From Algibacter amylolyticus (GTDB lineage: Bacteria; Bacteroidota; Bacteroidia; Flavobacteriales; Flavobacteriaceae): 64,000 nucleotides of DNA. The DNA lies in NCBI RefSeq assembly GCF_014202225.1, contig NZ_JACHGE010000004.1, positions 124,001 to 188,000 of the forward strand, in the 5' to 3' direction. Made by a program: the position numbers and the translations under genes. Below are positions 46,869 through 56,079 of the stretch, piece after piece (the stretch's first letter is position 1; the number at the start of each line of letters is the position of its first letter). A model generated the notes under the pieces. The model saw nothing but the letters and a program-made list of their open reading frames with translations, ran no database searches and was not told where the DNA came from.

Positions 46869-48776
46869 TTATTTTTTAATTAAGGCAATTTTAGCATTAT
46901 CTTGTTTTAATACTGTTTTATAAAAGTCTCGAAAACCACTATAGTCTTCCTTGGGAAACTCGCCATCATTTATTTTAAATTCTCGTTTATAAACAAGTTT
47001 GCTTTCATCCTTTACAAGGATTTCTGTTTTATAATATCCAAACTTGTTTTCTATTAATACACTTTTAGGCAACGCCTCTACTTTATATTCTGAGGGAAGC
47101 GCAACTTCAACTTCGTCTATATCCTTAAAACCTCTGTTTACTTTAAGAGGAAACTTCCTGTTTCTATAACGATCTGGCACGTGTATATTTCTATTTAATG
47201 CGTTAATGGTTAATAACATTCTATTGCCTATAACTTTAGTGTAATTTGCTGCTTTAAAATCGACATGCTCAATAAATTCAATATCTTTTTTATTGTTTTC
47301 AATGGCCATATTATTAATGGACATATCATTTATATAACGCCAACGTTTTTTATAATATTTATCTAAATCTCGTTCTGTTTCTGTTTCAACCCAATATTTA
47401 TCATCGTATTGAATGCCTTTAGAATTTATAATGGCATTTGCTTCTAGTGTTCCATCATTAGAGATACTATAATTTCCTTTTATGGTTTGTAAATTATCCT
47501 CGACCTTATATTTTTTGGTGTGTTTAATTTCTCCTCCATCTGGCGAAATAACTAACACATCTCTATCATCTGTAAAATCTCCAATAAAACCAAAAGGCAA
47601 TTTTTGACTAGTACACTCTAACCAAATATCATCCTGCGCTGTAGGGATATTTAAAATCGCATGATTGCCTTGCATTGCAGCAAAATCCTTCTCTAAATCT
47701 CTTTGTGAATCACCGGCATAAACTACGGTGTAGTTAGACTCAATACCCACAGCTTTTAACAAGGTCATGGTATAATTTGTTAGAGCTTTACAATCACCAT
47801 AACCTAACCTATCTACTTCGGATGCATTAAAGGGTTTCCATCCGCCAATACCTACTTGCACACTTATATATCTAACTTTATCTTGTACGTATTTATATAT
47901 TTTTTTTGCTTTAGCAATATCATCTGGTTCATCCTTAACTAGTTCTTGAATCATAGTTATGGTACTAGCTGGTAAATCGTGTGTGGTTTTTATTAAATCA
48001 TGATACATCCATTTTCCAAAATCATTCCAATTCTCTACGTGAGATTGAACGCCTTCCAGATTAAACTGATTGGATGTCACTAAGATTTTTGGAGCCATAT
48101 TAAAAAATGCAGGCGCATAACTTTCTGGTTTTATGGCTTCAATATTTTTAACGTTATAGGAAATTGAACCATCTAACTCCTCTTTCTCCAAATCAAAATC
48201 AAGGAAGTTTTTCTCCTTGGATCTTATTGTCAAATCTGTTGGAAAATTAATTTGATAACTACTTTTTTCAACGCTTAAAAAATAATTATTAACAGGCATA
48301 AATGATTGAATAAAAGCCGTAGTAGTGCTTACAACTTCAGAAGTAAACACCATAGTATAAGGATATCCAATTGGTGTATAATCTAAATATTTCACTCTTG
48401 AATCTGAATATAATGTACCGCCATCAACAGCACTAACATCTTTAAAATCCTTCTTCTTTATTTTTTTAATTTCAGATCCAAAATCATTATAAACAAGCAC
48501 TTCTAGGTCTTTTATATTTACATTATTATCATAATGCACATACGTGTTTATGGCATCATCACCTTCTTTATTTAAAACTGTAACAATAGTTTTTTCTAAA
48601 ATATGCATTTCGCTCGAAGACTTTAAATCAATTTGCACATGACTAGAGCGAACTACAGCATTAGCATTTTTACTCAGGTTTGGCCGAATAGTAAAGCTTG
48701 TTAATAGGTTTTCTTGCGAAAAAAGTTGAAAAGAAATAAGGTAAAGAAAAAATACAGCAAGATTTTTAAAGCTCAT
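46869..48776 (-). CDS. DUF3857 / transglutaminase-fold exported protein, probably active
   Basis: This 635-residue protein has a signal peptide (NLAVFFLYLISFQLFSQ), a DUF3857 domain and a transglutaminase core at about 280-400. The core keeps Cys329 in GYGDCKALTN and His372 in QGNHAILNI; the acidic member is Glu387 in WLECTSQ rather than Asp. It is followed by the degenerate paralogue, so an active and inactive pair is made from one transcript. Substrate is unknown; the location should be periplasm or surface. Confidence 0.87.
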   Translation of the reverse strand: MSFKNLAVFFLYLISFQLFSQENLLTSFTIRPNLSKNANAVVRSSHVQIDLKSSSEMHILEKTIVTVLNKEGDDAINTYVHYDNNVNIKDLEVLVYNDFGSEIKKIKKKDFKDVSAVDGGTLYSDSRVKYLDYTPIGYPYTMVFTSEVVSTTTAFIQSFMPVNNYFLSVEKSSYQINFPTDLTIRSKEKNFLDFDLEKEELDGSISYNVKNIEAIKPESYAPAFFNMAPKILVTSNQFNLEGVQSHVENWNDFGKWMYHDLIKTTHDLPASTITMIQELVKDEPDDIAKAKKIYKYVQDKVRYISVQVGIGGWKPFNASEVDRLGYGDCKALTNYTMTLLKAVGIESNYTVVYAGDSQRDLEKDFAAMQGNHAILNIPTAQDDIWLECTSQKLPFGFIGDFTDDRDVLVISPDGGEIKHTKKYKVEDNLQTIKGNYSISNDGTLEANAIINSKGIQYDDKYWVETETERDLDKYYKKRWRYINDMSINNMAIENNKKDIEFIEHVDFKAANYTKVIGNRMLLTINALNRNIHVPDRYRNRKFPLKVNRGFKDIDEVEVALPSEYKVEALPKSVLIENKFGYYKTEILVKDESKLVYKREFKINDGEFPKEDYSGFRDFYKTVLKQDNAKIALIKK

Positions 48777-48843
48777 AGAATTGTAGAAAAAACATTTAAA
48801 AACGGAATATATTATTTTTATAATTATTTTTCTATAAGAAAAA

Positions 48844-49380
48844 TCATATTTCGTTGTAATACATGTTTTTTAGTTTACAAACTAAAAACCGAATAGCCAA
48901 TATTAAAAAACAAGGCAGAAAAATATATTTAAATTCACTAAATAGCACTGCTACACCTCTAGAAGAAATAAAGTTTTCAACACCAAGTGGAGACACTAAT
49001 ATGTCTCTAAACTGAAAAAAGAATCGCTTATTATTAAAAGGAATAAAAAACCCAACACCTTTTCCGCCAGAAGTCATAGCATCGAAAACACCGTGTGAAA
49101 TCATAGAAAGACAAATAACTAAAAACCAAATGAGCTTATTTTTCTTGCCTATAGTAAGCATTAATAATAAAGCCCAAAGTACAGCAAATAGTATGGAGTG
49201 TGTAAAGCCACGATGCCCTAAAGGATGCTCGTAAGCAAAACCTAGCTTAAAGGCAATAACATCAAAATCGGGTAAAATTGCAGAACACACCGCGGCTAGC
49301 ACTAACCATTTTAGGTTTTTATTATCAATAACTTTTGCTATTGTAAAACCAACTATACCGTGCCCAAATAAAGATGCCAT
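48844..49380 (-). CDS. Membrane-bound YdjM-type metal-dependent hydrolase
   Basis: This 178-residue membrane protein has the family histidine and aspartate sites: FGHGIVGFT at the start, LPDFDVIAF, HRGFTHSILFAVLWALL and MISHGVFDAMTSGGKGVGFFIPF. It belongs to the YdjM / LexA-binding inner-membrane group (DUF457), which has hydrolase-like metal ligands in membrane helices. It starts one base into the dtd stop, so it is co-translated with dtd and rsgA. Confidence 0.85.
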   Translation of the reverse strand: MASLFGHGIVGFTIAKVIDNKNLKWLVLAAVCSAILPDFDVIAFKLGFAYEHPLGHRGFTHSILFAVLWALLLMLTIGKKNKLIWFLVICLSMISHGVFDAMTSGGKGVGFFIPFNNKRFFFQFRDILVSPLGVENFISSRGVAVLFSEFKYIFLPCFLILAIRFLVCKLKNMYYNEI

Positions 49381-49832
49381 TACTCTTTATTTTTCGAATC
49401 GATTATTATAGTAACCGGACCATCATTTAAAAGCTCAACTTTCATGTCTGCTCCAAATTGCCCTGTTTGAACCTTTTTACCTAAATCTTTTTCTATTTGA
49501 TTTACAAAATCTTGATAAAGCGGTATGGCCACTTCTGGTTTGGCGGCTTTAATATAACTTGGCCTGTTTCCTTTTTTGGTTGACGCTTGCAAAGTAAACT
49601 GACTTACTACAATAATATCGCCATTAGTATCTTTTAGCGACATATTCATAACGCCGTTTTCGTCTCCAAAAATTCTTAGGTTTACTATTTTGTTGGATAG
49701 CCATTTAATATCTTCTGGAGTATCTTCATTCACTATACCTAGTAATATTAGAAGTCCGTTTTCTATCGAGGCTACTTTTTCGCCTTCAATCGTTACGCTA
49801 GCTTTAGTGACTCTTTGTATAACTACTTTCAT
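49380..49832 (-). CDS. dtd: D-aminoacyl-tRNA deacylase
   Basis: This 150-residue enzyme removes D-amino acids from tRNA. Family signatures are MKVVIQRVTKASVTIEG, GLLILLGI, the active-site strand VVSQFTLQAST and the C-terminal NDGPVTIIID (the cross-subunit Gly-Pro motif region). It overlaps rsgA by 4 bp upstream and the YdjM-type gene by 1 bp downstream, forming the unit rsgA-dtd-ydjM-like. Confidence 0.97.
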   Translation of the reverse strand: MKVVIQRVTKASVTIEGEKVASIENGLLILLGIVNEDTPEDIKWLSNKIVNLRIFGDENGVMNMSLKDTNGDIIVVSQFTLQASTKKGNRPSYIKAAKPEVAIPLYQDFVNQIEKDLGKKVQTGQFGADMKVELLNDGPVTIIIDSKNKE

Positions 49833-50779
49833 TCTTTATCCCAAATATCCGTTCTATAATGCTCATCTTCACCTTCTAAAATCTGCACGTAGCTTCGATA
49901 GCGCGAATATGCAATTTCTTCATTCTCTAAAGCGTCCTTTACAGCACATTTGGGCTCTTTTAAATGCAAACAATTGTTGAATTTACAATCCTGCTTAAGC
50001 TTAAATATTTCCGGAAAATAATCTCCAACTTCTTCGCGTTCCATATCCACCACACCAAAACCTTTAATACCTGGCGTATCAATAATTTTGGCATCGAAAC
50101 TTAAATCGAACATTTCTGCAAATGTTGTGGTATGCTGCCCTTGGCTATGTTGTGTAGATATCTCTTTGGTTTTTATATTTAAAGTAGGTTCTATAGTGTT
50201 TACCAATGTCGATTTTCCAACTCCAGAATGGCCAGAAAACATACTGGTTTTGCCAAGCATTAAGGCTTTTACTTTATCTACATTTTTACCTGTAGTTGCA
50301 GATACTCCAATACACTCGTAACCTATTTGGCGGTATTCATGCGCCAAGTAACGAACTTCATTTAAAGTTTCTTCATCATACGTATCAATCTTATTAAATA
50401 GCAAAACCGTTTTAATAGAATACGCTTCGGCTGTTACTAAAAATCTATCAATAAAACTTGTAAGGGTTGGCGGATTATTAATAGTAATCATTAAGAATAC
50501 CTGATCTAAATTGGCAGCAATAATATGGGTTTGCTTAGATAAATTAACAGATTTCCTAACGATATAATTAACCCGATCGTGAATGTTATGAATAACACCA
50601 GTTTCTGTATTGTTATCCGTTTCTAATTCAAAATCTACTACATCGCCAACCGCAATAGGATTAGTACTTCTTATACCTTTAAGACGGAATTTACCTTTAA
50701 TACGGCATTCGTAAGTATGGCCCAATTCGGTCTTAACGGTGTACCAACTTCCTGTAGATTTATAAACGTGTCCTGTCAT
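49829..50779 (-). CDS. rsgA: Ribosome small-subunit-dependent GTPase RsgA
   Basis: This 316-residue circularly permuted GTPase helps finish 30S subunits. It has an N-terminal OB fold (1-70), then the permuted G motifs: NKID (G4), then SATTGKN (G5), GHSGVGKST (G1), the switch region and DTPGIKGFG (G3). The C-terminal zinc domain has CKFNNCLHLKEPKC. Length and order are normal. It is the first gene of a three-gene overlapping unit. Confidence 0.97.
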   Translation of the reverse strand: MTGHVYKSTGSWYTVKTELGHTYECRIKGKFRLKGIRSTNPIAVGDVVDFELETDNNTETGVIHNIHDRVNYIVRKSVNLSKQTHIIAANLDQVFLMITINNPPTLTSFIDRFLVTAEAYSIKTVLLFNKIDTYDEETLNEVRYLAHEYRQIGYECIGVSATTGKNVDKVKALMLGKTSMFSGHSGVGKSTLVNTIEPTLNIKTKEISTQHSQGQHTTTFAEMFDLSFDAKIIDTPGIKGFGVVDMEREEVGDYFPEIFKLKQDCKFNNCLHLKEPKCAVKDALENEEIAYSRYRSYVQILEGEDEHYRTDIWDKE

Positions 50780-50824
50780 TCATTAGATTATACTACAAAA
50801 TAACAATTTTTTAATTGATTTACA

Positions 50825-50926
50825 TTAACCTATAATTGCTTTTTTAGGAGATAATCGTTTTCCGTTAACAATAAACTTTTCATCCAATACTCCATTATAA
50901 ATGAATTTTAATGTACGTCTAGGCTC
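50825..50926 (-). pseudogene. Possible gene fragment in the rsgA upstream gap
   Basis: One minus-strand frame is open for 33 codons and reads like protein (LKFIYNGVLDEKFIVNG and RLSPKKAIIG), ending at a TAA (50825-50827). It has no start and a stop directly upstream at 50927. It could be the last part of a lost gene. Next to it an inverted repeat CTCTTAC (50924-50930) / GTAAGAG (50964-50970) is present. Confidence 0.3.
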
Positions 50927-51010
50927 TTACTAAAAAACTTATTAATCTTTAGTAGCTAAAAAGGTAAGAGTATTTTTATATTAGCACCTTAATTTCAAAC
51001 AAAAAACAAC

Positions 51011-51652
51011 ATGAAAAACTTATTACCTTGTATTTTTATTTTTTCTTTTATTTTCGGTATCAATGCACAAACAAAATTGTATGTACATAAAGATGCAGAC
51101 ACTTATGTTGCAAACACAAAAACAATAGCGATTTTACCATTGAAAGTTCAAGTTAAACTAAGACCAAAAGAATTAAAAGACTTTACGCCTGAGCAAATTA
51201 TTGAAATGGGTAAAAATGAAGCATTAGATATTCAAAAAGGAATGCACTCTTGGTTTTTAACTAGAAAAAAAAGAGGCTCTTTATTAGTTGATGTTCAAAA
51301 CCCAACTAGAACAAATGCTATATTAAAGAAAAACGGTATTGATATTCATTCTTATGATGAATATTTGCCAAGTGAATTAGGTGAAATTCTTGGTGTTGAA
51401 ACAATTATCACAGGTAGTTACGAAACAAACAAACCGATGTCAAATGGTGCAGCTATTGGACTTGCTGTATTAACTGGGGGAATGTTTGCTACAAATACCG
51501 CGACTATGAATATGGATTTTACTAGCACTACTGATGATGAATTAGTAGTCAACTATTTAAAAAAGATTAAAGGATCTTTAGGTTCTGACGCACAAGATTT
51601 AATTAACGTGTTAATGAGAAAAGTATCTAGACGTATACCTTATACTAAATAG
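51011..51652 (+). CDS. Exported protein with CsgG-like features, unknown
   Basis: This 213-residue protein begins with a signal peptide (MKNLLPCIFIFSFIFGINAQ). The mature part has a TIAILPLKVQV strand, a long helix region (DIQKGMHSWFLTRKKRGSLLVDVQN), LPSELGEILGVETIITGSYET and a hydrophobic AAIGLAVLTGGMFATNTAT segment. This order (an ILPF-like strand, then a helix, then LGVdyiitGs) recalls the CsgG/GNA1162-type fold, but the match is loose. It is a single-gene unit ended by the terminator at 51719. Confidence 0.65.
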   Translation: MKNLLPCIFIFSFIFGINAQTKLYVHKDADTYVANTKTIAILPLKVQVKLRPKELKDFTPEQIIEMGKNEALDIQKGMHSWFLTRKKRGSLLVDVQNPTRTNAILKKNGIDIHSYDEYLPSELGEILGVETIITGSYETNKPMSNGAAIGLAVLTGGMFATNTATMNMDFTSTTDDELVVNYLKKIKGSLGSDAQDLINVLMRKVSRRIPYTK

Positions 51653-51718
51653 TAATTTATTAATACTACAACAGGCTTTAAAAATGTAAAAGCCTGCAAC
51701 AATAAAAAGTTACCATAA

Positions 51719-51752
51719 AAAAAATGCCTCACTAAAAGCGAGGCATTTTTTA
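51719..51752. terminator. Bidirectional terminator between 51652 and the DAHP synthase gene
   Basis: AAAAATGCCTC and GAGGCATTTTT form a perfect stem around a 9-base loop with A/T runs on both sides. It ends the plus-strand gene and the minus-strand Phe/Tyr operon. Confidence 0.9.
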
Positions 51753-51775
51753 TAGAATTTATTTAACAGATTATC

Positions 51776-52858
51776 TTATCCGTTAATCACTTTTTCTTGA
51801 TGATTAATAGATTCCTGATGAACCGCTTTAAACATTTTCAAGATAAACTCTTCACTTAAACCATGTTGCTCACCTTCAAGTACCATTTTACCTAAAATCT
51901 CGTTCCAACGTTTAGATTGTAAAACAGCAACGTTTTTTTGCTTTTTAAGGGCACCAATGCTGTCAGAAGTTTTCATTCTCTTTCCTAATAAATCAAGAAT
52001 TTGATTATCAACAATATCAATTTGAGCTCTTAAATTATCTAAAGAACTATTGTATTCTGCCTCAGTGTTAGATTCCTTTCTAATTTTCAAATCTTTCATA
52101 ATTTGAACTAAAGTAGAAGGCGTAACCTGTTGTGCAGCATCACTCCACGCATTTTCAGGATCGTAGTGCGTTTCAATCATTAAACCATCAAAATTCAAAT
52201 CTAAAGCCGTTTGCGATACATCAAAAATCATATCTCTTTTTCCTGTAATATGCGACGGATCGTTAATTAAAGGAATATCAGGATATTTATTTTGAAACTC
52301 GATAGCCAATTGCCATTCTGGAGTATTTCTATATTTCGTTTTTTCGTAAGTAGAAAAACCTCTGTGTATTGCACCAATATTTTTAACACCAGCCGTATAA
52401 ATTCTTTCAATACCACCTAACCATAAAGCTAAATCTGGATTTACTGGATTTTTAATTAATACAGGTTTATCAGTACCTTTTAAAGCATCAGCAATTTCTT
52501 GCATAATAAAAGGAGACACTGTAGAACGTGCACCAATCCATAATAAATCAATATCATGCTCTAAAGCCAATTTTACATGAGCCGCATTAGCAACCTCCGT
52601 ACACACTTTCATACCTGTTTCAGCCTTTACTTTTTGTAACCATTTCAAACCTAAAGCACCAACACCTTCAAACATTCCAGGTCTAGTTCTTGGTTTCCAA
52701 ATCCCAGCTCTAAAATAGCTTACATCTGTGTCTTTCAATTCGTGAGCAATTTTTAATACTTGCTCTTCTGTTTCTGCGCTACATGGACCTGCAATTACTA
52801 ACGGATGATCTAAATTTAAATCATCTAACCAGGTTCTCATTTTTTTTGTGTTTTCCAT
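51776..52858 (-). CDS. Bifunctional DAHP synthase / chorismate mutase (type II)
   Basis: This 360-residue enzyme joins the first step of aromatic synthesis with chorismate mutase. The N-terminal domain (about 1-265) is the KDO8P-like DAHP synthase, with PLVIAGPCSAETEEQV, RAGIWKPRTRPG, WIGARSTVSPF, KNPVNPDL and IHRGFSTYEK. The C-terminal 90 residues are an AroQ-type mutase (LRAQIDIVDNQILDLLGKRM). Fusion of the two is a known feedback device: prephenate acts via the mutase part. It is the last gene of the Phe/Tyr operon. Confidence 0.95.
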   Translation of the reverse strand: MENTKKMRTWLDDLNLDHPLVIAGPCSAETEEQVLKIAHELKDTDVSYFRAGIWKPRTRPGMFEGVGALGLKWLQKVKAETGMKVCTEVANAAHVKLALEHDIDLLWIGARSTVSPFIMQEIADALKGTDKPVLIKNPVNPDLALWLGGIERIYTAGVKNIGAIHRGFSTYEKTKYRNTPEWQLAIEFQNKYPDIPLINDPSHITGKRDMIFDVSQTALDLNFDGLMIETHYDPENAWSDAAQQVTPSTLVQIMKDLKIRKESNTEAEYNSSLDNLRAQIDIVDNQILDLLGKRMKTSDSIGALKKQKNVAVLQSKRWNEILGKMVLEGEQHGLSEEFILKMFKAVHQESINHQEKVING

Positions 52859-52930
52859 TTTTACTTAATATTTAGCTGCTTAAGCTATTTCATTTACTAT
52901 TTATTTTGTACTCTTTTATTCTCTTCTATT

Positions 52931-53016
52931 GGGCGTTACCACAAGGGTCGGGCTTTCACTACTCGCTCCCTCCTAAAAAGTCGGGGAGCTCAAACATGCC
53001 GTTCAATCCCTAACGC
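52931..53016 (+). repeat. Structured dispersed repeat, copy F
   Basis: This 86 bp copy runs from GGGCGTTACC to AATCCCTAACGC (GCGTTA 52933-52938 with TAACGC 53011-53016). The central stem is GCTCCC / GGGGAGC and the closing side CAAACATGCCGTTCAATCCC matches copy B. It sits inside the Phe/Tyr operon between tyrA and the DAHP synthase gene, so it would be transcribed within that mRNA. Confidence 0.9.
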
Positions 53017-53051
53017 GGGCACATCCGTAAACTTTAGTCTTCTAACCTCCT

Positions 53052-53903
53052 TTAAACAATCCCGTTCAATATATCTTTAATGCGATTAGTATTTTGCATC
53101 TCATTAAAAATCTCGTCAAAGTTATCACTTTTCATTAACTCCTTAAAATGCGTCAAATTGTTTATATATTCCTCTAACGTTTCAACAACATTATCTTTAT
53201 TCTGGTTAAAAATTGGTGTCCACATTTCGGGCGAACTTTTAGCCAAACGCACCGTAGATGCAAATCCACTTCCTGCCATATCAAAAATATCGCGCTCATT
53301 ACGTTCCTTATCAATAACCGTTTTACCTAGCATAAACGAACTAATATGCGATAAATGCGATACATAAGCAATGTGCTTATCATGGTCCTTTGGGTTCATA
53401 TAACGAATGCGCATACCAATATCTGTAAACAACTTTAATGCTTTTTCCTGCAGCTTAAATGTTGTTTTTTCAACCTCACATACAATATTAGTTTTCCCTA
53501 TAAACAAACCTTCAATAGCCGCTGTTGGTCCAGAGTGTTCTGTTCCTGCAATAGGATGCATCGCTAAAAAGTTACGACGTTTTGGGTGGTTTTCAACCAC
53601 TTTACAAATAGCTTCTTTAGTAGAACCTGCATCAACCACTAAACCAGTATCAGATATTTTATCTAAAATGGTTGGTAGCAATTTAACAGTAGCATCCACC
53701 GGAATAGACACGATAACCAAATCGGCATTTCCTAGATCGTCTAAAGTTGCTTTTTTATCAATTAAACCGAGTTCCAAGGCTTTTTCTAGTGTGGCATCTT
53801 TTCTACTAATACCATGAATAATCGCATCCGGATTATGCTTTTTGATATCAATAGCAAGACTACCTCCAATTAAACCTACTCCTATGGCGTATATATTTTT
53901 CAT
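53052..53903 (-). CDS. tyrA: Prephenate dehydrogenase
   Basis: I start at 53903 (283 residues), which gives MKNIYAIGVGLIGGSLA, the NAD-binding Rossmann loop right at the N-terminus. HPIAGTEHSGPTAAIEGLF holds the catalytic His, and VSHLSHISSFML and MAGSGFASTVRLAKSSPEMW are the standard later blocks. It converts prephenate to hydroxyphenylpyruvate for tyrosine. It starts one base after the aminotransferase stop, so they are coupled. No ACT or mutase domain is attached. Confidence 0.95.
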   Translation of the reverse strand: MKNIYAIGVGLIGGSLAIDIKKHNPDAIIHGISRKDATLEKALELGLIDKKATLDDLGNADLVIVSIPVDATVKLLPTILDKISDTGLVVDAGSTKEAICKVVENHPKRRNFLAMHPIAGTEHSGPTAAIEGLFIGKTNIVCEVEKTTFKLQEKALKLFTDIGMRIRYMNPKDHDKHIAYVSHLSHISSFMLGKTVIDKERNERDIFDMAGSGFASTVRLAKSSPEMWTPIFNQNKDNVVETLEEYINNLTHFKELMKSDNFDEIFNEMQNTNRIKDILNGIV

Positions 53904-53904
53904 A

Positions 53905-55050
53905 CTACTTAACACGTGCTATAGCTTCTTCTAAAACTTCGGTCGATGCGCATAAAGAAAACCTAATATAACCTTCGCCTTTGGTTCCAAAAATAGTTCC
54001 TGGCGTTATAAAAATATGGTTCTCTTTTAATACTAAATCAATAAACTCTTCAGCCTTTAAATACGCAGGTAATTTTGCCCAAACAAAAAGTCCTGTTGCT
54101 TCCTTATCGTAAGTACAATTTAAGGCATCGGCTAATTGCCAAACTAAATCTCTACGCTCTTTGTACACATTGTTTAAAGTTGCAAACCACATGCTAGAAC
54201 ATTTTAAAGCCTCAATAGCGCCCTTTTGTATGCCGTAAAACATACCAGAATCCATATTACTTTTTACCTTTAATATATTACTAATATGCTCGCTAGATCC
54301 TAAAACCATTCCTACACGCCATCCGGCCATATTAAAGGTTTTACTTAAAGAGTTTAACTCTAAACACACATCTTTTGCGCCTTCAACATTTAAAATACTT
54401 TTAGGGGCGTCGTTTAAAATAAAACTATAAGGATTATCATTAACTATTAAAATATTATGACGCTTACCAAATGCTACTAACTCTTCAAAAACATATTTTG
54501 TAGGTTTTGCACCTGTTGGCATATGCGGATAATTAACCCACATTATTTTAACTTTACTTAAATCTTGGCTTTCTAAAGCTTTAAAATCTGGCATCCAATT
54601 ATTCGCTTCATCCAACTCGTAAAGCACACCTTTAGCACCTACCAATTTTGTAACCGATTGGTATGTTGGGTATCCAGGGTTAGGAATTAAAACTTCATCG
54701 CCTTCATTTAAGTAGGCCATAGATATATGCATGATACCTTCCTTACTTCCCATTAATGGTAAAACCTCTGTACTTGGACTAATATTTACCGAAAACTGAG
54801 TTTTATAAAAACGCGATATGGCATCTCTAAGTTCTGGTAATCCTTGATAACTCTGGTATTTATGAGCTATTGGATTTTCAAAACTTGCAGAAATAGCAGA
54901 TAATACCTTTTTTGGTGGTTGTAAATCTGGACTCCCAATACCTAGGTTTATAACAGGTTTTCCGTTTGCAATAAGCAAGTTTACTTCTCTTAATTTTTTC
55001 GAAAAGTAATATTCTTCAACCGTTTGTAACCTTTTAGCTGGTTCAATCAT
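53905..55050 (-). CDS. Class I/II aminotransferase of the Phe/Tyr operon
   Basis: This 381-residue PLP enzyme has the fold-type I marks: VINLGIGSPDLQPP, NPGYPTYQSV, MWVNYPHMPTGA, VNDNPYSFIL and the PLP lysine in NSLSKTFNMAGWRVGM. In this operon it probably transaminates phenylpyruvate and hydroxyphenylpyruvate, the last step to Phe and Tyr. It overlaps the pheA stop by 4 bp. Family alone could also fit aspartate or LL-DAP aminotransferase; context favours the aromatic role. Confidence 0.9.
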   Translation of the reverse strand: MIEPAKRLQTVEEYYFSKKLREVNLLIANGKPVINLGIGSPDLQPPKKVLSAISASFENPIAHKYQSYQGLPELRDAISRFYKTQFSVNISPSTEVLPLMGSKEGIMHISMAYLNEGDEVLIPNPGYPTYQSVTKLVGAKGVLYELDEANNWMPDFKALESQDLSKVKIMWVNYPHMPTGAKPTKYVFEELVAFGKRHNILIVNDNPYSFILNDAPKSILNVEGAKDVCLELNSLSKTFNMAGWRVGMVLGSSEHISNILKVKSNMDSGMFYGIQKGAIEALKCSSMWFATLNNVYKERRDLVWQLADALNCTYDKEATGLFVWAKLPAYLKAEEFIDLVLKENHIFITPGTIFGTKGEGYIRFSLCASTEVLEEAIARVK

Positions 55051-55874
55051 ATCTTGGCATTTTTATATTCTCCTAACACTTTAAAATCGTCGCCCATAAT
55101 GTCAATTACAGATTTTGCTTTTTTAAAGTCTAAATAATTTTCAAAAGTTACATCCACAAAAAACGCATACTTCCATGGGGTTTCTACAATGGGTAAGGAT
55201 TGAATTTTTGTTAAATTCAGCTTACAATCGCTCATTACATTTAAAATAGTAGCGAGACTCCCTCGTTTATGGTTCGCTTCAAATTTAACCGAAGCTTTAT
55301 TTATTTCACTTTCTAATACCTCAGCATTTTTGCGCTTTACAATTACAAAACGAGTTTCGTTATGCTTAATGGTTTGTATGCTATGTGCTAAAATATCTAA
55401 CTCAAAAATTTCGGCTGCTTTAACACTAGCAATAGCACCAATTCCTGATATATTTTTTTCTTGTATACGTCGCGCTACCTCGGCAGTATCTTTATCTTCA
55501 ACCAGTTTAATATGCGGATATTGCTTAAAAAACTCTTTACATTGTAACAAGGCCATTGGGTGTGAATACACTTCCTTAATATCTGCAATATTTTGATTTG
55601 GCAACACCATTAAATTATGCTGTATATCCAAATAATGCTCACCAACAATATGTAAACCATACTTATCAATTAATGCATAATTAGGAATTATAGAACCCGC
55701 AATAGAATTCTCTAAAGCCATAATGGCAGCATCACATTCCTTAGTAATTAAAGCGTCTACAACTCTATCAAAAGTCATGCACTCTATAACATCTACAGGG
55801 TTACTAAAAAACTCCTGCGACACAATGTGATGAAAAGATCCTATTACACCTTGTATGGCTACTTTGTTTATCAA
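55047..55874 (-). CDS. pheA: Prephenate dehydratase
   Basis: This 275-residue enzyme makes phenylpyruvate from prephenate. The catalytic domain (1-185) has NKVAIQGVIGSFHHIVSQEFF, AIMALENSIAGSI, YSHPMALLQCKEFF and NETRFVIVK, where Thr and Arg are catalytic. A C-terminal ACT domain (about 200-270, HKRGSLATILNVMSDCKLNLTKIQSLPI) should bind Phe for feedback. It is the first gene of the operon and lies behind a leader peptide and terminator that form an attenuator (55933-56109). Confidence 0.96.
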   Translation of the reverse strand: MINKVAIQGVIGSFHHIVSQEFFSNPVDVIECMTFDRVVDALITKECDAAIMALENSIAGSIIPNYALIDKYGLHIVGEHYLDIQHNLMVLPNQNIADIKEVYSHPMALLQCKEFFKQYPHIKLVEDKDTAEVARRIQEKNISGIGAIASVKAAEIFELDILAHSIQTIKHNETRFVIVKRKNAEVLESEINKASVKFEANHKRGSLATILNVMSDCKLNLTKIQSLPIVETPWKYAFFVDVTFENYLDFKKAKSVIDIMGDDFKVLGEYKNAKI

Positions 55875-55932
55875 AACTTAATTTTTAATTCTATTTACCT
55901 ATAATTCGTATTCAATGCATTAAAGGTTAAAC

Positions 55933-55961
55933 AAAAAAAAGTCTCGATTTTCATCGAGACT
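55933..55961 (-). terminator. Attenuator terminator in the pheA leader
   Basis: On the minus strand AGTCTCGAT pairs with ATCGAGACT (9 bp, 4-base loop), followed by eight T residues. It lies 59 bp before the pheA start, inside the leader, not at a gene end, so it should stop transcription before the operon. Its first arm GTCTCG can instead pair with CGAGAC inside the leader peptide frame (complement of 55999-56004), giving an antiterminator. Confidence 0.88.
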
Positions 55962-55985
55962 CATATTTTAATTTATACCTATAAA

Positions 55986-56069
55986 TTATACATACAGCGT
56001 CTCGTTTCTTTTGCTAAAAAAGAAATAGAAATAGTTGCTAAAATATGTATAACCTGTTGTCATTGTCAT
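55986..56069 (-). CDS. pheL: Phe/Tyr leader peptide of the pheA operon
   Basis: This 27-codon frame starts ATG at 56069 and stops TAA at 55986. Residues 7-18 read YTYFSNYFYFFF, nine aromatic out of twelve; in all there are five Tyr and five Phe. Downstream codons spell SKRNETLYV, and their DNA carries the CGAGAC segment that is complementary to the terminator arm. Stalling at Tyr or Phe codons would free this segment and prevent termination; translation to the stop would cover it. It fits the classical amino-acid attenuation model for the pheA-aminotransferase-tyrA-DAHP synthase operon. A second in-frame ATG (56063) is possible. The gene symbol follows the E. coli analogue by role, not homology. 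Confidence 0.85.
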   Translation of the reverse strand: MTMTTGYTYFSNYFYFFFSKRNETLYV

Positions 56070-56079
56070 AATTGAGTGG

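Noticed and set aside
51672-51696. Hairpin CAGGCTTT...AAAGCCTG after the gene ending at 51652
   Set aside because: Stable stem but no T run; the true terminator is at 51719.
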